In this document: positions 19,858 to 31,584 of the stretch, piece by piece | Layout: each line of letters begins with the position of its first letter | How positions within the stretch are numbered: the first letter of the stretch is position 1 | From: Channallabes apus | Lineage: Eukaryota > Chordata > Actinopteri > Siluriformes > Clariidae | DNA: 64,000 bases | Direction of reading: 5' to 3' | Assembly: GCA_030522415.1 (NCBI GenBank) | Contig: CM060108.1 | Location: 41,314,756 to 41,378,755 of the forward strand | Position numbers and translations under genes: made by a program | Notes under the pieces: model-generated | Told to the model about the DNA's origin: nothing | The model's input: the letters and a program-made list of their open reading frames with translations, nothing else | The model's database searches: none

Positions 19858-21617
19858 CATACTTTGTCACAGTAAATATAAAAAAAGAACACCGGTCCAA
19901 ACTGTAGACAGTAAATTGCAAAATAATCTACTCAAGTAGTAATGCCAACACAGTGTCTGAATACCCTAGCAGGATATATTCAGCTTACATGTCCTTGGTG
20001 ATATAAATGTGCTGTAATATGTTTATCAGTGATTCATGATGTGCTAAAGCAGCTTATAAAACCTTATGAGCTGGTCACTCCATGTTCGGAAGCCTTTATG
20101 AGCAAGTTCAACTAGGACTTTTCGGTCTTGGCTGTATCCATGATACTGTGAGGACAATTTGCAGTTTTGAGAAGGAAAAAAAAAACAAAAACAAGAAGCA
20201 AATGAAGCAAGAATATAATTGTGTGATTTTTTTTTTGGTGATCTTTCTAAATGCCATAACCCTACCTCCCACAGTTTTATCACAATGGATAAATCAACAT
20301 GCAGTTGTGCTTGTACAACCCTTAAAACCCGAGTGGCACAGATCAGTACTAGCAACACAGCATAGTGTTAATAATGCGCTTATACAGTATGGAAGACGTG
20401 TTAATGGGGAGGCTTACATGTGCACGTTAGCATCAATATGAGTTTGGACTGAGACATATAGAACATAGTGACAGTAAGTTACTGTAGGTTAAGGGAAGAA
20501 GTGCTGAGTTTTATGCACAAAGAATCTCAACACTTTTCCCCCTTGATCTAATTTGCTACCACAACAAATTAGATCAATGTACATGATGATAACTCTCTGT
20601 CATGGTACAGATATGCACCATTTAACCAACAGCTTCCACACACAGTGCATGCATCTTATGTCTCTTGTACAAAAAAAAATAATCATATGTTGTGTTATTT
20701 CCTTGCTTCACAATAGTGCTTAAATTACAGTCTATCACATACGTTTCTTAAGTACTATATTACGCGTGTGTTCGAATAACCTCCATCAAATATTCATATT
20801 TAAAAAAACATACAACGGATATCTAGTTATGCATAACTGATATTTATCTTTAAAGTGTACACATTCGTTTCTTACCATCAACATTCTCCAAAAACCCTGT
20901 GAACACATTTAGGCCTGATGTATTGCAGAGGATGTATATCCTCACAATGATCACATGACAGAAAGGAGCAATGTGATTGGATTGGCACAAAATGTTGGCT
21001 TTTGTTCAAAAATCTGGTGGTGCTTTGTTCAAAACCTGTTTGTTCAATTCTTATAAAATAATGTTAAATATCAATTTGTAAATTAAAGATTTTGTTATAG
21101 TTTGGCAGGTTTGAGTGTCTGAGAGTAATAAGTTCCCAATGTGAGTAAAACTCAGAAAATGCTGTTTACCAAATTCTATGGTCAACTGCTCTTCTACTTA
21201 CTTAGTTATGACTAACCAATTTTAAGTTAAATTTAATGACTGCTTTCACACTCGGCATTTTAAAAACAGTTCCCAGGAAAGTGGAACAAAAAAAAAAAAA
21301 AAAAAATGCTGAGATTTCAAGCTGTTTTTTTTTTTAAATATATAGTTTGCCCTATGAGGTTATAAATAGGAGACAGGGTGGATATAAGGGATAATGAGTT
21401 GTAATAATTGGTACGAAGGTTTATTTCAAATTGTTAACATTTTTGTGGCGTACACAACGCTGAATACTCACCATAGTTACTTTTACTTATGCTGAAAAGC
21501 TTATCACATCTTTGTTGTTGATACATCTAAATAGGAAAGCTAATTAGCCAGTACATCTGGAAGAAAGAAGCGGTGCAAGCATCATTATAGTCAAGTAGTG
21601 TTTTATTTATTTATTTC
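19858..21617. other. Intergenic DNA with a short perfect hairpin
   Basis: No gene recognised. At 20543-20577 TTGATCTAATTTG and CAAATTAGATCAA form a perfect 13-bp stem with a 9-nt loop. A-runs occur near 20178 and 21290. Confidence 0.55.
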
Positions 21618-21629
21618 ATTTTACTTCAT

Positions 21630-21987
21630 AAGGCGGCGCGGTGGTGTAGTGGTTAGCACTGTCGCCTTGCACCTCCAGAGTCTGGGTTCGATTCCACGGC
21701 CAGGCTCGATTCCCGGCTCTGTGTGCATGGAGTTTGCATGTTCTCCCTGTGCTTGTGGGTTTCCTCCGGGTACTCCGGTTTCCTCCCACAGTCCCACAGG
21801 TTAGGCTAATTGGCGTTCCTAAATTGACCATTGGGTGTGTGTGTATGTGTGTGTGTGCCCTGCGATGGATTGGCACCCTGTCCAGGGTGTACCCCGCCTA
21901 GTGCCCGAAGTCTCCTGGGATAGGCTCCAGGTCCCCCGCGACCCTGAACACAGGATTAAGCGGTATAGAAGATGAATGAATGAATGA
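21630..21987 (+). mobile_element. tRNA-headed SINE, complete, with 12-bp target duplication
   Basis: The tRNA-like head carries an A-box-like GTGGTGTAGTGGTTAGCAC and a B box GGTTCGATTCC at 21685-21695. The body has GCATGGAGTTTGCATGTTCT and TGGATTGGCACCCTGTCCAG, and the 3' end is a GAATGAATGAATGAA tail. ATTTTACTTCAT flanks it perfectly at 21618-21629 and 21988-21999, so it inserted as a unit and fairly recently. It would be transcribed by RNA polymerase III and moved by a LINE reverse transcriptase. The head resembles a Glu-type tRNA, but that assignment is by eye. Confidence 0.9.
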
Positions 21988-21999
21988 ATTTTACTTCAT

Positions 22000-23664
22000 G
22001 CTATTTTATATTTTTATCTTGGTAAAAATTCCATATCCACATTATTAAGTAAAAACAGATAGTTTGAACATAACCCATGCCATAACCATGAGGAGATTCA
22101 GACGTGGTGAAATCAGTTACTCCATGTGTGCTTGGGTGTAGTCTGTATTAGACTGGATCAATACTTTCCTTTTAACTGTGTCTGTAAAAATGGCTTCTCT
22201 GCTTACCCTGTACTCCTGTAGCACACGAACCAATGTTAATTGTTTTGAGAGGTTGGGGGGGGGGGGGAGGTGTAAGGCATTCCAGCACAATGTGAGGTGA
22301 TGTCTGCAACAGACTAAACAAACCCGAGATGTGTCTCAAATCTTCTGCAATTTGGCTTTTCTATACAGCTTTTAGCACTGACACTTATTTCCCTGGTTTC
22401 TCCATTATGCTTCAATTTTAATAACATGCTCACGAAGCTGTCAAACATATGGGAAAATATTCAGGCCTATAGATATCAATCTTTTTGATATTTTAAAGAC
22501 ATTTTAATAAACACTTGTAAGTGTATGCGGTTTGAAACGAGGCTCATGAGAACGCTCGCGACGATAGTGGAAAGTTTTTAAGAGAAACTAGCATTTCTAC
22601 AGTACAAATATCCCAAAAGTGTCAAAAGTAGCTGGCAGAAAATCTTTCACAGTTTCACGTTTCACAGAATCCAGACAGTGTTTCAGTTGCGCTGTGGCAT
22701 CCAGTGAATGTCGCTTCCAATTCATCAGGTGTATGTATGGCATGCAGGTGAGTATGCGAACGATGTTGGACGAGTGGAGTATCCTGTGAGGTCCCCGTCA
22801 CACTCTGACAAAGACCATAAAGTTCCCACCATGTCAAAAAATATCAAAGAACGCAGTGGTAGTGTGCTCAAAATGTAAAGATGTGAATTTATACTTGCTA
22901 GCCATGTCAATGTCAAGGTCTCAATGTGTCTATCATGGTGTCACTAGTTTCCTAATGGAAATGCGTCCAAAAGGTTTTTTGGAAAATTTACCGAATTGAT
23001 TTATTACTCTCGCATAACACACTGTGCTCTCACCATGTGCTTATCACATGTTTATTACATTGCCTTCACATCCGACAGGGTCTGTTAAATCCTGAGACAC
23101 GTGTGATGCTTTTCAGCATAAAGTGATGGTGTGAGGAATTTGATCCTGTATTTATAATAAACTAACATACTGTAAGTACCGGTGATATTATTGAAGCCCA
23201 TGTACATGTCTGTCTGTCTCTCTGTACAGCAGAACTCTTTGTCCAACTTATTAATACAAAGAAGATTTTTTAAGGTTGAGTATCTTACACCTTGTTTATG
23301 TTAAGTTGTACTTCTTGTACACTCCCTGGTTGGTAATCGGAGAGTGAATTACAGATTAGAAATTGAAAAAGGAGATCAGATAAAGTTGGACTCCAAAAAC
23401 GGCTCCAGCATGTTAAGTTAAATTCATTTTCAATGCTGTTATTTCAGCAGTATCTGATCGGTACAGGTGTTTGTTTACATCGAGCAAGTAGCTAATTAGC
23501 TGAGGGACGTTACTTTTTAAAGTAACTAAATATACATTACAAAATTACTGTCTTTAAAAAGTAATCAGGTACATTACAGCGTTACTTTCTGATAAGAGTA
23601 ACTAGTTTGAGTAATTTTCCACTGCAGAAAATGAAAACTCCTTTGTGATTCCTCATGCATGTTG
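22000..23664. other. Intergenic DNA with a poly-G tract and one unnamed repeat copy
   Basis: No gene recognised. There is a G-run at 22255-22267. Positions 23160-23335 are a reverse-orientation copy of the repeat at 8728-8935. Text near 23510-23610 (TTACTTTTTAAAGTAACTAA) resembles a common fish DNA repeat. Confidence 0.5.
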
Positions 23665-23960
23665 ATTCCCCGGCCAGGCTCGATTCCCGTCTCTGTGTGC
23701 ATGGAGTTTGCATGTTCTCCCCGTGCTTGGTGGGTTTCCTCCGGGTACTCCGGTTTCCTCCCACAGTCCAAAGATATGAAGATTAGGCTAATTGGCATTC
23801 CTAAATTGCCCGTAGTGTGTGATTGGGTGTGTGAGTGTGTGTATGTGTGTGGGCCCTGCGATGGATTGGCACCCTGTCCAGGGTGTACCCCGCCTAGTGC
23901 CCGAAGTCTCCTGGGATAGGCTCCAGGTCCCCCGCGACCCTGAACACAGGATTAAGCGGT
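23665..23960 (+). mobile_element. SINE, 5'-truncated
   Basis: It starts inside the tRNA-like head at GATTCCCCGGCCAGGCTCGA and runs to ACAGGATTAAGCGGT. Apart from missing the first 50 or so bases and the GAATG tail, it is very close to 21630-21987. It joins directly onto element E copy 1, whose outer end is missing here. Confidence 0.85.
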
Positions 23961-24354
23961 AAAATACGGGAGCAACACTATTATTTGTACAGGACTGCAC
24001 TCATTATACTGTATATTTTACGGATATCAATAGTTTTTTCTACGGTTTATAGCGTCTAATTTACATTAACCAAGGACTTTCATGAATTTCGACTTTTGTG
24101 AATGGTATTCCGCCCTTTGATGACTGTAGCAAGGACAACCGCTAGCACGCGCCACTTTGCCCGCCCCCACCGCTCACCAGCCTGTGCCCACATGCCAGCA
24201 GGGCACTGCCCACCAGAACTGTGTGGGATAAAATAGTTTTTTGTGTAAAGTTGTAATAAAAGTCCTTATATTAAATTATATACTTAGATTGTCTGCCCCA
24301 AAAAAACTGTCCACCCTGACATTTGTATATTTGATTTTGAGAATTTAAATATTG

Positions 24355-24492
24355 TGTGTGTGCCCTGCGATGGATTGGCACCCTGTCCAGGGTGTACCCC
24401 GCCTAGTGCCCGAAGTCTCCTGGGATAGGCTCCAGGCCCCCGCGACCCTGAACACAGGATTAAACGGTATAGAAAATGAATGAATAGAAATG
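24355..24492 (+). mobile_element. SINE 3' fragment inserted in element E copy 1
   Basis: TGCCCTGCGATGGATTGGCA through AATGAATGAATAG matches the 3' half of the SINE. It is flanked by AATTTAAATATTG (24342-24354) and AATTTTAATATTG (24493-24505), a 13-bp repeat with one mismatch. Element E copy 2 has a single uninterrupted copy of this site, so the empty site is known. Confidence 0.87.
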
Positions 24493-24796
24493 AATTTTAA
24501 TATTGTTTTGCTGTCTTTATTAAAAAATACATGGGGCCATGCTGATGTCCGAGTCTTGATAAAATTTTGATGGGTTTTGATGATTTGATTTAGGTTTGTA
24601 TTCATCAATTAGTATAAAAGTCCTCTAAATAGTTTCTTAACAGTAAAATCCGAATGCTTAGCAATGTAACTTCTATCTCTTTTAGCTCCAGCTAGTGTGA
24701 TAAAATGATGCTTTCACACAATTGCTGAATGAATTCACTGTGGTTATTCATAATAAAACAAATATTCCAACAACAACGACAGCAATTGTGTAGCAA

Positions 24797-24918
24797 GCAT
24801 GGTAGTGTAGTGGTTAGCACTGTCACCTTCCACCACCAGGGGACGGGTTCGATTCCCATCTCTGTGTGCATGGAGTTTGTATGTTCTCCCAGTGCTTGGT
24901 GGGTTTCCTCCAGGTACT
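24797..24918 (+). repeat. SINE 5' head carried inside element E copy 1
   Basis: GTAGTGTAGTGGTTAGCACT and GGGTTCGATTCCC (B box) followed by SINE body text, stopping near CCAGGTACTAG. The equivalent block is at the corresponding place in copy 2 (33000-33157), so it was part of E before the two copies separated. Confidence 0.82.
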
Positions 24919-25066
24919 AGTCCCCCCCCAACATAAACATGTTAATTAGACAGTTATAAACCGTAAAAAAAAAAACTGTTAAAATCTGTAAAAAAAAATT
25001 TAGGGTAAACTTCTGACAACCACAGCTGCCATTTTTTACCGTAAAATTTACGTTTTTTTTACAGTG

Positions 25067-25856
25067 TACTAATACCCTGATCTACGCGGTTTCGCGCGGT
25101 GGCTGTAAGTACGATTCATCATGATTCACCACGAGTTTTGGAGTTAGGTTTCCATCCTTACACGCGTCGGTCGTCGTATAGTCAAACTGCATAGGTGAGA
25201 TGGGGATTACTAAATAACTGAGTACTTAAATGGTAGAACTAACACGTTAGATTACGTCTTCACAAGCCTGGAGAGATCATTGTGAGAAATCCAATGATGA
25301 AGTAACAACACGTGACGTCCCAGTGACAGCTCATTGGCAGAATTGCATCCAAACCTTATTAAGTTCTTCCTGTCTGCTTTTTCAACTTTACCTGCCTTTT
25401 AGTGAACAGTTTTTGCTCAAAACAAGTGTGGCAGCTCTACTGTATGCCATGGGATACAATCCTACAGTACATTCTTACTGGTTATTACGTCATTCCTGCT
25501 GAGTTCTACAAGTTCTAACTGCTTTCACCCCAATTTTTTTGCACATGTAGTGGGAATGTGGCTCAGTGTGATGGGGGGGTGGGGGTGGGTAACACACTAT
25601 AGCTGTGTATTAAACTGTACCCTGGGCACCGATTGAGCTCAGGACTATATTACATTGATGATACATCTTTCCTGACAGCTCTTAATCCTAGGCTTAATCT
25701 GTCTCAAGGGATTCAGCTGTGCAGGAAAAGGTCAACAGATGCAGATTATACAGCAATGGAATTAACTAATCTTCGTGAATTTGAAACAGTCCAGTGATGC
25801 CTGTGTTGGATTTAGGAATTTGGCATGGTCTGCATTCAGGAGAGAGAGACAGGGAT
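25067..25856. other. Intergenic DNA, nothing recognised
   Basis: No gene recognised. Short G-rich tract near 25570-25590. Confidence 0.5.
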
Positions 25857-25889
<33 letters not shown>

Positions 25890-25890
25890 A
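25857..25890. repeat. (GA)n followed by poly-G
   Basis: An AG run ends in about nine G. Confidence 0.95.
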
Positions 25891-26789
25891 AGGTGTGAAA
25901 ACTTCAGTATTTCATGACACTTTTTCACCTGATGTTCATAGACCCTATAAATGTTCATTGCGCCGATAATCTTTAATAGAAATTCTCATTGAGTAGACAG
26001 ACAAACCCAGGAATCCATAAGCATCTATAATGAGAGTAAAAAGGCAATTTTTAAAGTCGTTGCCGCGTAGTGCTGATGCATCACGAGATTATGACTGCAA
26101 CCAAACCTGATTTTTAAAGTTCTAATGCAATAAAATAGGTGAAAATTTCACTGAAATGATTTCGCTGACCTGCTCGTGCCCCTTTCGGAGATAAGAAAAA
26201 AAAAGCAATTGAATTATTCTCAACTATATTCTGTCGGGGTGAATGATTTTATTTAATTTTATGATGGTAATAAACAAACTTTGCTTGCTGCCTGCCAGGC
26301 TCTGGCTTCCCAAGCTCCACTAAAAAGGTTGAAAAAATATAATAATAAAAAAAAAAAAGAAGGAAAAAAGTATAGCATATGCTTCGTAATTTAATGCACA
26401 TGAGACTGTAATGCCATAAAACTTGTTTAGTTGACTACAGAATCCCATCAAATCTGAACAAATTGAGGTGTCCAATATGGGTTCTCTCTTGTGCATGGTA
26501 GGAATATACTGCGCTTTACTAAGGCATGCATTGCATCAGTAAACACACTTTGTCTGCCTCTTTGGGGGACACGCTATGTCCTGATGAATTGTGCATTCAT
26601 CACGTACAAGGGGTTCAATATGGAAGACCAAACGTGTGGAGAATTAGATCCAGAGCTGACGATGCACATGTGTGTGTTACTCATTGTAGGTTTGCCTGAT
26701 ATCGTGTGACTGAATATTCTTGATACATAATGCAATTACCCGCTGTTCCAGGGCTTGGTTTGTGCAAATACAACCGGTGTCGCACTCCA

Positions 26790-26845
<56 letters not shown>

Positions 26846-27507
26846 GAGAGAGGGAGAAAATCGAACAGATTATTTCCATTGTGAAAGATCTCTGCAGGAA
26901 CCACAACTCTGTGTGTAGGAAACACGGCCAACTAAGCAAACCGATGACTTCATGCTCATGTATACATTTGTTTGCTGAACTAAGCAGATTGTACGAAAGC
27001 ATACTGTTCGAGTACCAATTTACTGTATAGAAGTCTGAATGGCTATTCATTTTATTTGGGTGCTGTGCGTGTTAATGAGTGTAGCTACATAGGACAGACA
27101 TTCGGAGACACCGAGCTTTTGGTTCATAGTCAAATGGCTGGAATAAATGGATTAGCATTGCAAATTTTTAAAAAAGAAATAAAAGTATGAATATACTGTA
27201 TGTTGGGCGTTCAAGATGAAATTTCAGAATAGTCATGAGACTATTAGCTACAGAAAAAAACATTTCAGTAATAACGTTTTAAAGCTGGTCATCTGTCCGT
27301 GAATGACGAACTCGGATAGGGCGGCTCAGAGCCCAATGCATTCATTACTGTAAACATTGAACAAATGAAATGCCTGATCCTTGAAAATCAACCGATAGCT
27401 TGAACTTGTGGAAGAGACACATCGGTTTGTGGGAACTGTGCACACAATCAATACACTTAATAAGTAAGATCATTTTCACTCCTTTTTATGTAGCTTGGTG
27501 AATGCTA
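25891..27507. other. Intergenic DNA with (GA)n at 26790-26857
   Basis: Includes a 68-bp interrupted GA repeat. Otherwise moderately complex DNA without exons or repeats that I recognise. Confidence 0.55.
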
Positions 27508-27857
27508 CACTGTAAAAAATAAAGAGTACATTTTACGGTAAAATACCGGCAGCTGTGGTTGCCAGAATTCTACTGTAAAAAATTCGGTAGTACCGTTATT
27601 GCACTGCGAAAAAGAAAATAAACCGTAAATTTTACGGTAAAAAATGGCAGCTGTGGTTGTCAGAAGGTTACTGTAAAATTTTTTACAGATTTTAAATGTT
27701 TTTTTTTTTTTACGGTTTATAACTGTCTAATGAACATGTTTATGTTGTTATAAAAAATTCAATTCAATTCAACTCAATTTTATTTATATAGCGCTTTTAA
27801 CAATGGTCATTGTCTCAAAGCAGCTTCACAAAAATTAAAGAAATTTAACAAAAAAAA

Positions 27858-27865
<8 letters not shown>

Positions 27866-27900
<35 letters not shown>
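27866..27900. repeat. (ATA)n microsatellite in the L2 3' UTR
   Basis: A TA/ATA run inside the untranslated end of the L2, followed by AAATAAATAA-type text to about 27950. Confidence 0.93.
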
Positions 27901-27906
<6 letters not shown>

Positions 27907-28522
27907 ATAATAATAGAAAATAAATAAATAAAAACAAATAATAATAATAATTATAGAAAAGAAAATAATTGGAAGTGTGTATGTGTGAGAAAAATGTGCA
28001 GATAATAATAATGAGACGAATGAATGAAATTTCTCTGATGAGCAAGCCAAGGGTGACGGCGACGGTGGCAAGGAAAAACTCCCTGAGATGGCATTAGGAA
28101 GAAACCTTGAGAGGAACCAGACTCAACAGGGAACCCATCCTCATTTGGGCGATAACAGATAGAAATGATATAACATCTTGTGTGTTGTGCAGGTGAAAAT
28201 TCAATATGACAGAAATTATTTAAATTGACATGAAGACCAGTTCAGCATAGGGACGAGTCAGTAGGTGCGGAGGGCAGATGAGGTCTGGATCACTGGAAGC
28301 ACAGGTGCAGCATGTGTAGCTCCAACCATCATAAAGCTGAATCCAGCTGGAGCTGGTCCTTCTCTGGATGCCTCAGGAACCTCGCAGGGTCGGCCTTTGT
28401 CTACTGAAGCTGGCAAAATCTCCCGATGCCTCGGGATGGGTAGAGAAATACAGAACAGATGGGGAGAATTAGCGTAGTTGCCATTCGGTATAGGTGTACT
28501 GGAGTATGAGTACTGGGATGAG

Positions 28523-31488
28523 TTATGTGTATGCCAGATTAAAAAGATGCGTCTTGAGTCTACTTTTGAACTGAGAAACCGTGTCTGCTCCCCGAACACT
28601 GTCTGGAAGGCTATTCCAAAGCTTTGGAGCTAAATATGAAAAAGCCCTACCCCCTTTTGTAGATTTTGAAATTCTGGGAACTACCAGAAGTCCGGAGCTT
28701 TGTGATCTTAAGGCGCGTGGTGGATTGTAGCGCATCAGAAGACTGGTTAGGTATGTGGGAGCTAAACCATTTAAGGCCTTGTATGTAAGTAATACTATTT
28801 TGTAATTTATTCTAAACTGAACAGGTAGCCAGTGCAGGGATGATAATATTGGGGTTATATGATCATATTTTCTGGATCTAATGAGAACCCTGGCAGCTGC
28901 ATTTTGGATTAACTGAAGCTTGTTTATTGAGGATGCAGGACAACCACCTAGTAATGCATTACAATAGTCCAGTCTGGAGGTCATGAATGCATGAACTAGT
29001 TTTTCTGCATCAGATACGGATAAGATGTTCCTAAGTTTAGCAATATTTCGAAGATGGAAAAAGGCTGTTTTTGTGATATTTGAAATGTGATTTTCAAAAG
29101 ACAAGTTACTGTCTAATATTACTCCCAGATCTTTTACTGCTGAGCTGGTAATAACAGTACATCCTTCTAAGCGCAAGCTGAATTGTGAAAGCTGTTGTGT
29201 GCTGGTTTTTGGGTCAATAAGTAATATCTCTGTCTTATCTGAATTTAATAAAAGAAAGTTATTGGTCATCCAATCTTTTATGTCCTGGACACACTCAGTT
29301 AATCTAGACAACTTAGGTATTTCGTCTGGTTTAGTTGAGATATATAATTGGATATCATCAGCATAACAATGGAAACTAATCCCATGTCTTCTAATGATGT
29401 TACCCAAGGGAAGCATGTATATTGAGAACAACAGAGGTCCTAAAACTGACCCTTGTGGGACCCCATATTTCACTGGCATTACACCAGACGGTTCTCCATT
29501 TAGATCTACAAAATGGTAGCGATCAGACAGGTAAGATCTAAACCATTTTAATGCCTGTCCCTGAATACCTATATAATTTTGTAAGCGATCTATGAGAATA
29601 TTATGATCTATAGTGTCGAATGCAGCACTAAGATCAAGCAGGACTAGCAATGAGATGCAGCCTTGGTCTGAAGCTAAAAACAAGTCGTTTGTAATCTTAA
29701 CTAGTGCAGTTTCTGTGCTATGATGGGGCCTGAAACCTGACTGAAATTCTTCAAGGATGTTGTTATCCTGCAAGAATGTGCAAATTTGAGCTGATACTAC
29801 TTTTTCTAGTATTTTTGATATGAACGGGAGGTTTGAAATCGGTCTGTAATTTGTTATTTCATTCGCGTCCAAATTAGATTTTTTAAGAAGCGGCTTAATA
29901 ACTGCTAACTTGAAAGGTTTAGGGACGTGACCTAGATGTAATGAAGAATTAATAATGTTTAGGAGTGGCTCTCCAACCGTAAGCATCACTTCTTTTAAGA
30001 ATCTGGTTGGGATTGGGTCTAACAGGCACGTTGTTGATTTAGCCGAGGTGATAAGTTTATACAGCTCTTCCTGTCCTATACCTGTAAAGCAGTGAAAATC
30101 TAAATGTGAAGCTATAGGCTGAACTGGATCGTGAGATACTATTAGAGGTTGAACCTCCATTATTTTCTTCCTGATATTATTGATTTTTTCATTAAAGAAG
30201 TCCATAAAGTCTTCACTTCTAAACTGTGATGGGATACTCTCTGCGGGCATCTTAGGTTTTGTTAGGCGAGCCACTGTACTAAATAAGAACCTGGGATTGT
30301 TTTGGTTTCTTGCTATCAGTTGGCTAAGATGCTCAGTCCTAGCAGTTTTTAGAGCCTGTCTATAGCTGCACATACTGTCTTTATACGCAATTCGAAAAAC
30401 TTCTAATTTAGTTTTCCTCCATTTTCGCTCGAGGTTACGGGTTGCTCTCTTTAGGGCGCGAGTATGACTGTTGTACCACGGTGCAAATGTTTTATCTCTG
30501 ACTTTTTTTAATCTGATGGGAGCAACAGTGTCTAATGTACTGGTAAAAATAGTGCCCATGCTGCTAGTCACTTCATCTAGATCATCTGCATTTAGGGGTC
30601 TAATAAGAAATTGGGACAGATCCGGCAGATTACTTGTGAATCTGTCTTTAGTAGTGGGATTCATATTTCTAACAGATTGATAACGTGGGGAGACACAGCT
30701 AATCTGTTCTACGGGTAGAGTATATGTCAGGAGGTGATGATCTGTGATATCATAACTTTGAGGTATGATCTCTATATTAGAGACATCTATACCATGGGAT
30801 ATAATTAAATCTAGCGTATGATTAAAGCGGTGAGTTGCTCCAATTATATTTTGCTTAACCCCAAAGGAATTTAGTAAATCCATAAATGTGAGTGCTAAAG
30901 CGTCGTTAGCATCATCTACATGAATGTTAAAGTCTCCTACTATCAACACTTTGTCAGAGTTAACCAATAGGTCTGATAGCAGATGTCCAAATTCTTTAAG
31001 AAAATGGCCATATGGCCCCGGGGGTCTGTACACGGTGGCCAGGGTAAAATATAGCAAGGGTTTATTACGTATTTCATTTAGTGCAACATTAATGATAAGC
31101 ACTTCAAATGAATTAAACCTGGGCCTTATTTTCTGGGTAACAGTGAGTACATCATTGTAGATACTGTAGTGGCGACACCACCACCGCGACCAATTAGACG
31201 GGGCTCGTGCTTATAGAAATATCCTGACGGAGTAGACTCATTCAGACCAAAATATTCATTTGGTTTAAGCCAGGTTTCAGTGAGACAGAGTGCGTCAAGG
31301 CAATAATCTGAGATAATTTCATTAACAATAAGTGCTTTAGGCGCAAGGGATCTAATGTTGAGTAGTCCAAACTTTAGAGGTGGATTTTGACTACTTATTT
31401 TGCCTTTTTCTGGTTTTATGGTTATCAGATTGTTTCGGGCAAATTTAACAAATTTATTCTTTTTTCTCAGTATTCGGGGAACAGACAC
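28523..31488 (-). pseudogene. L2 ORF2: endonuclease-reverse transcriptase (one frameshift)
   Basis: The N-terminal part (31488-31126) starts the AP-like endonuclease: LLNIRSL with its Asn, LCLTETWL with the Glu, and RGGGVA. The frame slips once near 31160-31170. After this 859 codons are open from 31102: GDFNIHV (residues 56-62), TDHHLL (120-125), then RT blocks [33 protein letters not shown] (Asp490), [13 protein letters not shown] and the catalytic [11 protein letters not shown] (YADD 580-583). The thumb and C-terminus end in a [17 protein letters not shown] region and [10 protein letters not shown]. The protein nicks DNA and reverse-transcribes its own RNA at the nick. The single frameshift is the only break I see. 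Confidence 0.93.
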
Positions 31489-31584
31489 AGTTTCTATAGG
31501 ACAAGCTATGTGTGTGCGTCTATCACTACGGTGAGTTGTGATGTGTCTAATATGTTTGGAATCTACAGTATGACATACCGCCAG

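Larger units (their letters stand above)
23961..25066 (+). mobile_element. Element E, copy 1 (inverted-repeat element, left end missing)
   Basis: This block reappears in reverse orientation inside 27508-34101. Shared landmarks in order are: TATACTGTATATTTTACGGA; a CTACGGTTTATA/TCTAAT motif; a GC-rich GCTAGCACG segment; GTCCACCCTGACATTTGTAT; TACATGGGGCCATGCTGATG; a tRNA-SINE head (24797-24918); then ACCACAGCTGCC and the end TTTTTTTTACAGTG followed by TA. No transposase is encoded. Relative to copy 2 it carries a SINE fragment (24355-24492) and about 107 extra bases near 24180-24285. Superfamily unknown. Confidence 0.85.

Noticed and set aside
21641..21712. Possible functional tRNA gene in the SINE head
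   Set aside because: It has A- and B-box-like text but no consistent acceptor or anticodon stem, and it continues directly into SINE body sequence repeated elsewhere.
28265..28599. Open frames on both strands at the 3' end of the L2
   Set aside because: They lie in the L2 3' UTR and the ORF2 tail and match no domain.
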